Shown piece after piece: positions 8,175 to 16,479 of a DNA stretch of 36,259 nt. The DNA comes from an uncultured Saprospiraceae bacterium (GTDB lineage Bacteria > Bacteroidota > Bacteroidia > Chitinophagales > Saprospiraceae). Position 1 is the first letter of the stretch; each line of letters begins with the position of its first letter. The stretch lies in NCBI GenBank assembly GCA_937927575.1, contig CALBEE010000090.1, forward strand, positions 1-36,259. Direction: 5' to 3'. The notes below the pieces were generated by a model that was not told the DNA's origin, did not search any database, and saw nothing but the letters and a program-made list of their open reading frames with translations. A program made the position numbers and the translations under genes.

Positions 8175-11054
8175 ATGAGAGTCTCACAGCAAAAATCTAA
8201 TTATAGAATTAGCAAAATCATTAAATATGCTCTATTCGCTGCTATCGTTTTTTTTCTTGTAAGATGGGCATTTGATTATATAAAGAAACATTCAGGATCA
8301 TTAGAAGATCAAGAATATTTCTGTGATGCAGAAGGAGTGAGTGGTAATAAATTTATTACCAATGGAGTGGAGTTCTTAGGCGGAGGCACGCAATCTTCGC
8401 AAGACGCGTACACCGGAAAATATAGCAGTAAGTGTTATGCTACTCAGATATATAGTATGACCTTGGCACTTCCTTCTGCTAATGAACTAGATACCATTAA
8501 AGTTTCTTGCGCTATTAAATGTGTCAATGCAGGTGCGAGAGTAGTCGTATCATCCGGAGCTAATGAATTATTCAAATTTGCAAGTGTAAAAGCCGATCGT
8601 AAAGGATGGCAAATAGTAGATTATGAAGTGGTTTTACCCATGGGATTTAAACCTGGCGACACCAAAGTATATGCATACTATACAGATGGCGGAGGGCATA
8701 TTTTTGTCGATGATATGAAAGTATCTGTCAAAGTGTTTGATGAAAGCGCACCGATCCAAAAATATGATGGTTCTCAGTTAAGGATAAAATTGTCCAATGA
8801 TAATTTTGAAAAGATTAAGGCCAAAAGAAAAGAAGCGCTAGAGCAAGGTCTATTGTTTTCTTCGAAAGAAGATTTAGTAGATGGCGATGTACGGATTGGA
8901 GATAAGTCTTATGCGGCTAAGCTCAGATTGAAAGGTGATTTATTGGATCATCTGAGAGGAGATCAATGGTCGTTCAGAGTCCAGCTAAAGAAAGGAGACG
9001 AATGGAATGGAATGAAGAACTTTTCTATTCACAATAGTAAAGCCCGTTCGCATATTTCAGAGTGGGTCATGCATCGTTTATTTAAGGATGAAGGAATCAT
9101 GACGCCAGCCTATGATTTTATAGGAGTAGAATTGAATGAAAAACCTTTGGGAGTATACGCATATGAGCAGCATTTTGATAACCAACTATTAAAATATAAT
9201 GATCGTCTGATAGGACCTATACTAAAACATAACGATGATGCCTATTGGGAAAACGTACAGAAATACTTAGATCCTTTTCCGTGGATTGACGCTTCATATA
9301 TAGAGCTATTTAATAAAGAGAATGGAAAAGATGAAAATTTTAAATTGCTTTTTGATCAAGGCCAATCCATGTTAAATGATTTTCTTCATGAGCGTAAGAC
9401 GCCGAAAGAAGTATTTAATATGGATAAGCTTACTACTTATTATGCGTTATTGGATTTGAGCCATTCTTTACATGCTCAAATATTTACCAATATTAGATTT
9501 TATCTAGATCCGCAAACTGGTCTCTTAGAGCCTATAGGATTTGATTGCTTCGGATCTGAAAAAGAAAATGTAACTCCTGGATGGAATGCTGTAGGGGAGG
9601 GAGTAAATGAAAGATATGCTAATCAACCCAAAAATAATTTGGAGAATATCTATCAATTTCATTTGTTGAAAGATCCAGAGTTTTTCGAATTGTATATGGA
9701 GAAAATTTACTATTACACGTCACCTGATTTTTTAAAAGAAAAACAGATAGAGTATGGTAAAGAAATAAACGCTAGAGAATTATTTATAAAATCTGATAAG
9801 GCTTATGCCGATTATGAATTCTCTTGGGAACATTTATTTAATAAGGCAGAATTTACTAGAAAGAAATTAGCTCCGAAAGATAATATGTCTTTACGCGCTT
9901 TCAGATCACCTAGAGGAAAGCAAGTTATAGATATAATGTCATATCATCCATTCCCTTTAGAAATACTTGGTTTTGTGGATGAGCGAGGTGCTGTTGACTC
10001 CTTAGCAAAACCCTTATTGATTGAGTCTTATAATGAATATATTCCTGTAAGAACTTATGAATTGCAATCAAAGGATGTTATCAAATCTGTATTGTTTAGA
10101 GCATTAGGAAATCCAAAGGAATTTTTGGCACCTGTAATTAAGAACTATTTGCCGCAAAGAAATGTCGATGTAATTAGATCCGATATTAATGAGTTGGCAA
10201 AGTTCTCTTTTATCAATGTGAATGATAAAGTAGTAACTATTTCATCGGGTAGTAATATCGTAACAGAAGCTATTGTTATTCCTAAAGGTTATACATTGAA
10301 TATATCTCCAGGTGCAGAGTTGTTTTTCAAAGGAGGATCACTATTATCTTATAGTCCTATAAAGGCAATAGCTAGTGAAAAGCAAAAAATCATATTTAGA
10401 TCTGATGGTAGAAGTGGATCAGGAATACTGCTTTCTGGTGTAGATCAAGAATCACTTTTTAGATATTGCGCATTTAGTAAATTGGGTAATTACTATGTAA
10501 AAAATATCCGAACTAAAGGCTCAGTGAATGTGTATAACTCTAAAGTGAATTTTGAAAATTGTGTTTTCGCCGGATCTATTGCAAGACAAAATCTATCTGC
10601 TGTATTTTCTGAAGTTAGTTTGGTTAATTGTAATTATATCAATTCTAAAGGTGATGCTATCAATGGTAAATATTCTAGTGTCGACATCAATAGTGTTCAA
10701 GTTAATGAGGTAGGAAGAAACGGTATTAATATGACAGGAGGTAGCCTAACAGGAGAAGGTATTATAATATCTAAAGCTTTTACCAGGGCAATAAAATGTG
10801 ATGATAGAGTATATGGCAATGCCAAGGATGTTGAAATAATGGATAGTGAAATAGGAATTGTATTGTCACAAAATTCAAATCTTACCTTAGCCAATTGTAC
10901 GCTTAAAAATGTAAACAATGGTTTAATAGTAAAAGGAAAATCTACTAAAACATCAACTTTGAATATTTCTGACTATAAGAGCGAAGAGGTAAGTAACGAG
11001 TATAAAGTGGATAATGATTCATTGTTGAAATTAAATGGTGTGATCAAAAAATAA
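8175..11054 (+). CDS. Membrane-anchored CotH-like kinase with C-terminal beta-helix
   Basis: 959 aa. A single membrane span at ~16-34 after a basic N terminus places the rest outside the cytoplasm. Residues ~45-188 look like a carbohydrate-binding beta-sandwich (GKYSSKCYA, DGGGHIFVDDMKV). The CotH-like domain spans ~200-560 with RLKGDLLDHL at 251-260, FSIHNSKARSHISEW at 283-297, GVYAYEQHF, and NIRFYLDPQTGLLEPIGFD at 439-457. Residues ~685-930 repeat short strands typical of a right-handed beta-helix. CotH proteins are secreted atypical kinases that phosphorylate proteins. In the region where CotH usually has N-x-D this protein reads SLHAQ (H433), so its catalysis may differ. Five bases separate it from the CYTH gene, one from the next. 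Confidence 0.85.
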   Translation: MRVSQQKSNYRISKIIKYALFAAIVFFLVRWAFDYIKKHSGSLEDQEYFCDAEGVSGNKFITNGVEFLGGGTQSSQDAYTGKYSSKCYATQIYSMTLALPSANELDTIKVSCAIKCVNAGARVVVSSGANELFKFASVKADRKGWQIVDYEVVLPMGFKPGDTKVYAYYTDGGGHIFVDDMKVSVKVFDESAPIQKYDGSQLRIKLSNDNFEKIKAKRKEALEQGLLFSSKEDLVDGDVRIGDKSYAAKLRLKGDLLDHLRGDQWSFRVQLKKGDEWNGMKNFSIHNSKARSHISEWVMHRLFKDEGIMTPAYDFIGVELNEKPLGVYAYEQHFDNQLLKYNDRLIGPILKHNDDAYWENVQKYLDPFPWIDASYIELFNKENGKDENFKLLFDQGQSMLNDFLHERKTPKEVFNMDKLTTYYALLDLSHSLHAQIFTNIRFYLDPQTGLLEPIGFDCFGSEKENVTPGWNAVGEGVNERYANQPKNNLENIYQFHLLKDPEFFELYMEKIYYYTSPDFLKEKQIEYGKEINARELFIKSDKAYADYEFSWEHLFNKAEFTRKKLAPKDNMSLRAFRSPRGKQVIDIMSYHPFPLEILGFVDERGAVDSLAKPLLIESYNEYIPVRTYELQSKDVIKSVLFRALGNPKEFLAPVIKNYLPQRNVDVIRSDINELAKFSFINVNDKVVTISSGSNIVTEAIVIPKGYTLNISPGAELFFKGGSLLSYSPIKAIASEKQKIIFRSDGRSGSGILLSGVDQESLFRYCAFSKLGNYYVKNIRTKGSVNVYNSKVNFENCVFAGSIARQNLSAVFSEVSLVNCNYINSKGDAINGKYSSVDINSVQVNEVGRNGINMTGGSLTGEGIIISKAFTRAIKCDDRVYGNAKDVEIMDSEIGIVLSQNSNLTLANCTLKNVNNGLIVKGKSTKTSTLNISDYKSEEVSNEYKVDNDSLLKLNGVIKK

Positions 11055-11055
11055 T

Positions 11056-11676
11056 ATGCGATACGAAAGAAAATATCAAGTGGCGTCGCATGATTATCAT
11101 AGAGTCTACGATCTCATTATGAATAATCCCATGGGATTCGAGCGATCGTATGATGATCGAAAAGTCAATAGCATATACTATGATGATATTAATTACTCTT
11201 GCTATAATGATAATCTTACAGGAGTAGCAGAACGGGTAAAATATCGGGTCAGATGGTATGGAGATATTTTAGATTTAGTACCTAATCCAATTTTAGAAAA
11301 GAAAATAAAAAAAGGCTTGCTTGGAACGAAGGAGTATACTAACATAGATGATTTTGAATTGCGCAGAGGAGCTCCTAATTTATTAGATCATGTACATACT
11401 ACTAATGTTCTTATTCCAACTGTTTTGGTCCGTTATGATCGTACTTACTTCGAATCATACGATAAGAAAATAAGAGCTACCATAGACAGAAATATAGAAT
11501 ACGGTATAGTATCAAATCGTAAAATGGTTGGTCAATTTTATCAAGATCCAAAAGTGATATTAGAGATTAAGTATGATCAGTCTGATGAAGAAGATGCTCA
11601 GGATTGTCTTCAATCTATACCTTATCGATTAAGTAAGAACTCAAAATACGTAGCAGCGATGTCTCAGTACCTTTGA
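11056..11676 (+). CDS. VTC-type polyphosphate polymerase domain protein
   Basis: 206 aa, no signal peptide or membrane span, hence cytosolic. It matches the catalytic core of yeast Vtc4, a tunnel-fold enzyme that makes inorganic polyphosphate from ATP: RYERKYQV at 2-9 (the E-x-K strand), SIYYDD, VKYRVRWYGD, LEKKIKKGLLGTKEY, VRYDRTYFES, RATIDRNIEY and VILEIKYDQ. The basic and acidic residues alternate along the strands as expected for the phosphate tunnel. There is no SPX domain, which is usual for bacterial members. It starts one base after the CotH-like gene. Polymerase activity is inferred from the family; the domain call is strong. Confidence 0.88.
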   Translation: MRYERKYQVASHDYHRVYDLIMNNPMGFERSYDDRKVNSIYYDDINYSCYNDNLTGVAERVKYRVRWYGDILDLVPNPILEKKIKKGLLGTKEYTNIDDFELRRGAPNLLDHVHTTNVLIPTVLVRYDRTYFESYDKKIRATIDRNIEYGIVSNRKMVGQFYQDPKVILEIKYDQSDEEDAQDCLQSIPYRLSKNSKYVAAMSQYL

Positions 11677-11698
11677 GTATAGCTCTCAAATAATTATA

Positions 11699-12106
11699 AT
11701 GAAGCAATACCAAATTAAACTACCTGCTTTCAGTCGAGGATATCATATTATTACGGACCTAGTATTAAGAGATATCGCACATCTTCCTCAAGTAGGAATA
11801 TTGCATCTGTTTATCCAACATACTTCAGCGGCTATTACAATCAATGAAGCCGCAGACTCAGATGTTTTAATGGATTTTGAATCTATATTTAATCATATAG
11901 TGCCAGAAAATTTACCTTTCTTGAAGCATACTATTGAAGGACCCGACGATATGCCTGCGCATATCAAAGCAGCCATGATCGGTAATAGCTTACAAATACC
12001 TATTACGAACGGTAGACTTAATCTGGGTACTTGGCAAGGCATCTATCTTTGCGAGTTTCGCAATAATGGGCGCGCCAGAAGATTAGTGGCAACTATAATG
12101 AGCTAG
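11699..12106 (+). CDS. YjbQ (UPF0047) family protein
   Basis: 135 aa, the usual length for this family. It has the conserved stretches HTSAAITINEAADSDV, HTIEGPDDMPAHIKAAMIG and LGTWQGIYLCEFR, including the histidines that form a metal-type site. Members are annotated as secondary thiamine-phosphate synthases because E. coli YjbQ can complement thiE loss; their main role is uncertain. It lies 22 bases after the VTC-type gene in the same orientation and may be cotranscribed with it. There is no evident functional tie to the operon, since YjbQ genes are found in many contexts. Confidence 0.93.
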   Translation: MKQYQIKLPAFSRGYHIITDLVLRDIAHLPQVGILHLFIQHTSAAITINEAADSDVLMDFESIFNHIVPENLPFLKHTIEGPDDMPAHIKAAMIGNSLQIPITNGRLNLGTWQGIYLCEFRNNGRARRLVATIMS

Positions 12107-12206
12107 GTGTTTTCAAGGCTCTTACGATTCAATTCTTGTTTTATACAGTTCAGCATTTTATGTAACGATTGAGCATATAGTGCTTAGACAGACTTTATCT
12201 ATGATA

Positions 12207-12214
12207 TAGTTTTG
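12207..12214 (+). promoter_or_regulatory. Possible -7 element (TAGTTTTG) of the TonB receptor operon
   Basis: The octamer fits TAnnTTTG and ends 26 bases before the ATG at 12241. No good -33 TTG is seen at the expected distance, so only the -7 half is supported. Confidence 0.3.
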
Positions 12215-12240
12215 TCCTATCATTAACCAATGCTATTGTT

Positions 12241-14613
12241 ATGAAAACATATATAATACCTGTTATTTTTTCTTTTCTTTCTTTTGCTATTTCTGCACAA
12301 TCAGTCCAAAATATCAAGGGACAAATTATTGATAAGCAATCTGAATTGCCTCTAATAGGTGCCACAGTGATACTTCTTGATGTAGAGCCTACCAAAGGGA
12401 CGACTACGGACCTGGATGGTTATTTTTCATTAATCGATATTCCTTTGGGTAGGTATAATTTGGGTGTATCTTATCTTGGATACGAAGGAATTACGATTCC
12501 TAATATTGAACTAAGTGCAGGTAAAGAAATATACCTTGAGATAGGAATAGAAGAATCCATTGAAAAATTGGAAGAAATAGTAATCTCTGCCGAAGTCGAA
12601 AAAGATAGAGCACAAAATGAGTTAGCGACTATTTCAGCAAGAACTTTTAGTATGGAAGAAGTCAATCGATATTCTGGAGGTAGAAGTGATGTCGCCAGAT
12701 TAGTAGCTAATTTCGCCGGCGTATCTACTGCTGATGATGCTAGAAACGATATTGTAATTCGAGGTAATTCTCCTACAGGAGTATTATGGAGATTAGAGGG
12801 AATTCCTATTCCGAGTCCTAATCACTTTTCTACACTCGGAACCACAGGTGGGCCTGTAAGTGCACTCAATCCTAATATGATTAAGAATTCTGATTTTATG
12901 ACTAGTGCTTTTCCAGCAGAATATGGAAATGCCTTAGCTGGTGTTTTTGATTTGGGTATGCGAAATGGGAATAAGGATAAATCAGAATATATGATCCAAT
13001 TAGGAGCAGTAAGCGGATTAGAGTTTATGGCTGAGGGACCTATCAATAAAGAAAACCAATCTTCTTATTTGGTAGCTGGACGCTATGGTTTTGTAGGTTT
13101 GGCTAATGAAGTTGGCTTACCTATAGGTACTAACGCCACACCTAATTATCAAGATATTTCGTTCAACATCAATCTAGGGAATACTAAAGCTGGTAAATTT
13201 TCTGTCTTCGGTGTAGGCGGTAGGAGTGATATAGACTTTCTACATAATGAAGTAGATTCTACCGATTTGTTTGCGGCATCGGATGAAGACAGTTATGCAG
13301 TTTCTAAATTTGGCGTTTTGGGTATAAAGCATAATAAGATCGTAGGAAAGAGCACTTATGTAAGGACTATTTTGTCTGCCTCTACTTCACAAAATAATTT
13401 CGTAGTTGACAGATATTCTGATATCAATACGCCTGCCGAATCTTTTAAGCGAATTACAGAGTTTGATAATGTGGAAGTCCGAACTACTCTATCTAGTTTT
13501 GTTAATCGAAAATTCAATTCTCGGCTAACGGCTAAAGCGGGTTTTCTATTGGAGAATTATAATTATGATGTGCAAAATAGAAGTAGAGAATTTACACCCG
13601 ATTGGTTTAATTTTTATGATTTTGAAGATAATACCTTGCTATATCAAGCCTATGTGCAATCACAATATAAGTTGAGTGAAAAATTTACATTAAATGCCGG
13701 TGTACACGCACAGAATCTTTCTATTAATGACAATTGGGTAGTAGAACCTAGATTAGCTCTGAACTATGATTTGAACCCAAGCAATACCTTAAGTCTGGGA
13801 TACGGTGTACATCATCAAGTAGCTCCGCTTCCTATTCTATTGACAAGAGAGGAGGTAGCTCCAGGAATAACGGAAGAGACTAACATTAACTTATTGCCCA
13901 CGAGAAGTCAGCATTTTGTCTTAGGGTATGATGCAAAACTCAGTTCTAGTTGGAGAGCAAAAATCGAAACTTATTATCAGTATATAGATCAAGTACCTGT
14001 AGATCAGTTTAGTAGTAGTTTTTCACTTTTAAATCTTGGAGAAGGCTTTGATTTCCCTGACGATAAAGTGGGATTAGTTAATGAAGGTACCGGTACTAAT
14101 CTAGGGTTGGAATTGACGTTGGAGAAGTTTTTCTCAGATGGTTACTATGGGATGTTTACTGCATCTGTATATGATTCAAAGTATAAAGGAAGTGATGGAG
14201 TAGAGCGTAATACGGCATTTAATAATCAATATGTTCTTAATATGCTAGGCGGTAAAGAATTTAAAGTAGGAGCTAATAATACATTGACTTTTGATTTTAA
14301 ATTTACTACTGCGGGAGGAAGGTATTTTACGCCAATCGACTTGGATGCATCTTTGATTGAAGGAGAAGAAGTACTAGTAGAAAATGAAGCTTTTTCTATG
14401 CAATATGATCCTTATTTAAGATTGGATGTAAAGATTGGATTTAAAATAAATAGTAGTAGTAAGAAGTTATCTCATCATTTCTTTTTTGATATACAGAATG
14501 TGACTAATAATGAAAATATATTTGCCAATAGATATAATCGTTTGACTAACGAAGTAAATCGAGTAAATCAACTAGGTTTCTTCCCAGATTTTATGTATCG
14601 GGTACAGTTTTAA
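12241..14613 (+). CDS. TonB-dependent receptor with carboxypeptidase-regulatory-like domain
   Basis: 790 aa outer membrane transporter. Signal peptide 1-19 (ending ISAQ). Residues ~22-110 are a carboxypeptidase-D regulatory-like domain (IKGQIIDKQSELPLIGATV, DGYFSLIDIPLGRY, GYEGI), common in Bacteroidota receptors. A Ton-box-like LEEIVISAE follows near 112. The plug spans ~130-240 (DIVIRGNSPTGVLWRLEGI, FPAEYGNALAGVFDL), and the rest is a 22-strand-type barrel ending in aromatic RVQF. It lacks the SusC-specific features and no SusD gene is adjacent, so it is not a classical glycan-utilisation receptor; the ligand is unknown. The next two genes encode a two-component system starting 33 bases downstream, which suggests linked expression. 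Confidence 0.93.
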   Translation: MKTYIIPVIFSFLSFAISAQSVQNIKGQIIDKQSELPLIGATVILLDVEPTKGTTTDLDGYFSLIDIPLGRYNLGVSYLGYEGITIPNIELSAGKEIYLEIGIEESIEKLEEIVISAEVEKDRAQNELATISARTFSMEEVNRYSGGRSDVARLVANFAGVSTADDARNDIVIRGNSPTGVLWRLEGIPIPSPNHFSTLGTTGGPVSALNPNMIKNSDFMTSAFPAEYGNALAGVFDLGMRNGNKDKSEYMIQLGAVSGLEFMAEGPINKENQSSYLVAGRYGFVGLANEVGLPIGTNATPNYQDISFNINLGNTKAGKFSVFGVGGRSDIDFLHNEVDSTDLFAASDEDSYAVSKFGVLGIKHNKIVGKSTYVRTILSASTSQNNFVVDRYSDINTPAESFKRITEFDNVEVRTTLSSFVNRKFNSRLTAKAGFLLENYNYDVQNRSREFTPDWFNFYDFEDNTLLYQAYVQSQYKLSEKFTLNAGVHAQNLSINDNWVVEPRLALNYDLNPSNTLSLGYGVHHQVAPLPILLTREEVAPGITEETNINLLPTRSQHFVLGYDAKLSSSWRAKIETYYQYIDQVPVDQFSSSFSLLNLGEGFDFPDDKVGLVNEGTGTNLGLELTLEKFFSDGYYGMFTASVYDSKYKGSDGVERNTAFNNQYVLNMLGGKEFKVGANNTLTFDFKFTTAGGRYFTPIDLDASLIEGEEVLVENEAFSMQYDPYLRLDVKIGFKINSSSKKLSHHFFFDIQNVTNNENIFANRYNRLTNEVNRVNQLGFFPDFMYRVQF

Positions 14614-14646
14614 TATCTTAGAGGTTAAGGATATTTTGTATAATCT

Positions 14647-15714
14647 ATGACGATTTTTAATAAAGAAGAACGAATTAAATATTTAGGTTTTAACGACCTA
14701 TGGTTTGTTATTGTGGGTTTGCCACTGATGGCGCTTTTTATTCCTGTCGCATTTTTTCAAATATATCCGAAGGATATGTCAGGCGATTTGTTTTTCATTG
14801 CTTTTTTTGAGTCATTAGTACATGCGTTTTCTTATTGGTTTTGTTTTCGAAATTTTGTCATTTTCGTTCGTAAAAAATACCCTGGTTTCGAACATACTCG
14901 AAAGAGGATAGTCCTTGCTTTTGTTTTTGTAATTATCGCCGGAGTGATAGTTAGTGCAATAGTAGGAGGGTGTCTCATCGTATTGACAGGTAAGATTAAA
15001 GAAGTGACTTTGATAGAAGGGTATATAGCGACTTATTTTACTTCTTTTTTCGTCATTTCGATATATGAAGGCATCTATCTCTATGCACAAAATAGAAGAA
15101 CTTTGATGAAGTCAGAAGAACTAAAAAGGGAGCATATTAAATCTGAATTGCAAGGATTAAGAAATCAAATAAATCCTCATTTCTTATTTAATAGTCTAAA
15201 TACTTTGATCAGTATTATTCCTGAGGATCAGAAATTGGCGGAATCTTTTTTAATTAAACTATCAAGTGTTTATAGGTATACTTTGGAGAATCGAGACGAT
15301 CAATTAGTACGTCTCAAACAAGAGTTGAAATTTATAGAGTCATACATTTTTCTTCTTAAGGAAAGATTCAAAAACAATTTCTCTGTTTCGATAGAAGTAT
15401 CAGATGAAATGATGGATAAGTATGTTGTACCTATGTCTCTCCAACTCTTGTTTGAAAATGTTATAAAGCACAATGTACTGTCCTCTAAAGATCCATTGTC
15501 CGTTAAGGTATATGTAGATTCTATGAATAATTTAGTGGTTCAAAATAATATTCAACTTAAGAAACAAACTATGCCATCTACTGGAGTGGGTTTAGCAAAC
15601 ATAAGTACTCGAATAAGTTTTTTTACCGACAGACAACTTAAAGTAAATAGTAATGAAGAGTATTTTGAAGTGAGTATGCCTTTAATTGATAAATACGTAA
15701 AGGATAGTATATGA
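14647..15714 (+). CDS. LytS/YehU-type sensor histidine kinase
   Basis: 355 aa. About four membrane segments lie in residues 18-40, 48-75, 88-114 and 125-147, followed by a short coiled linker. The His_kinase domain has LRNQINPHFLFNSLNTL with the phospho-acceptor His at ~178, and then LLFENVIKHN (N box) and STGVGLANISTR (G box). These are standard for the PF06580 class that phosphorylates LytTR regulators. The sensing region is membrane-embedded with no large periplasmic domain. The stop overlaps the regulator start (ATGA), a typical kinase-regulator pair. It follows the TonB receptor by 33 bases. Confidence 0.93.
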   Translation: MTIFNKEERIKYLGFNDLWFVIVGLPLMALFIPVAFFQIYPKDMSGDLFFIAFFESLVHAFSYWFCFRNFVIFVRKKYPGFEHTRKRIVLAFVFVIIAGVIVSAIVGGCLIVLTGKIKEVTLIEGYIATYFTSFFVISIYEGIYLYAQNRRTLMKSEELKREHIKSELQGLRNQINPHFLFNSLNTLISIIPEDQKLAESFLIKLSSVYRYTLENRDDQLVRLKQELKFIESYIFLLKERFKNNFSVSIEVSDEMMDKYVVPMSLQLLFENVIKHNVLSSKDPLSVKVYVDSMNNLVVQNNIQLKKQTMPSTGVGLANISTRISFFTDRQLKVNSNEEYFEVSMPLIDKYVKDSI

Positions 15715-16472
15715 AAGTATTAATATTAGAAGATGAATTCCATGCAGCCAATAGATTGAAGAGGCTTTTGGAGTCTAACATAGAGCATTTAGAAATATTA
15801 GATACTTTGGATAGTGTTGAAGAGGCTAAAGCATTTTTTGAGAATGATAATTCTTTGGATTTAATATTTGCCGATATTCAATTAGCAGATGGATTGAGTT
15901 TTTCTGTTTTTCAAGATTTAGATATTCAAGTTCCTGTCATATTTACTACTGCGTTTGACCAATACACGTTGAAGGCATTTAAGTTGAATAGTATTGACTA
16001 TTTATTGAAACCTATTGATGAAGATGAGTTGGTAATAGCTCTTACCAAATTTAGGAAATTGTCGAATACTACAGCTTCTGAAAGTTCTAGTTCTTTGGTC
16101 AAAGTATTAAATAGTATTCAGAGTCAGAAATCATTTAAAGAGAGATTTCTTATTCGAAATAAAGATCAATACATTTTCCTTCTAAGTGAAGAAATCGCAT
16201 ATTTTTATTCTGAGGATAGTGTTACTTTTATTGTTACTACTTCAGGTAAATCACACATCTATGACTATACATTGAATAACATAGAAAAGGAATTAGACCC
16301 ATCACTTTTTCATCGAATAAATCGAAAGCAAATAGTTAGTCTCAATGCAATACAGAAGATCCACACTTATTTTAATAATAGAGTTAAATTGGATATTCAT
16401 CCTACTTCTGAATTAGAGTTTGTCGTGAGTAGAGAAAAGGTAAAGGATTTTAAGCGCTGGTTGGGCGGGTAG
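15711..16472 (+). CDS. LytTR-family response regulator
   Basis: 253 aa. The receiver domain (1-~115) has LEDE at 6-9, the phospho-acceptor D55 in FADIQL, TT at 79-80 and K100 in YLLKP. The DNA-binding LytTR domain occupies ~140-250 (DQYIFLLSEEIAYFYSED, FHRINRKQIVSLNAI, VSREKVKDFKRWL). Such regulators bind direct repeats upstream of target promoters; the adjacent receptor gene is a natural candidate target. The start overlaps the kinase stop by four bases. It converges with the next gene with only seven bases between the stop codons. Confidence 0.95.
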   Translation: MKVLILEDEFHAANRLKRLLESNIEHLEILDTLDSVEEAKAFFENDNSLDLIFADIQLADGLSFSVFQDLDIQVPVIFTTAFDQYTLKAFKLNSIDYLLKPIDEDELVIALTKFRKLSNTTASESSSSLVKVLNSIQSQKSFKERFLIRNKDQYIFLLSEEIAYFYSEDSVTFIVTTSGKSHIYDYTLNNIEKELDPSLFHRINRKQIVSLNAIQKIHTYFNNRVKLDIHPTSELEFVVSREKVKDFKRWLGG

Positions 16473-16479
16473 TTATAAG

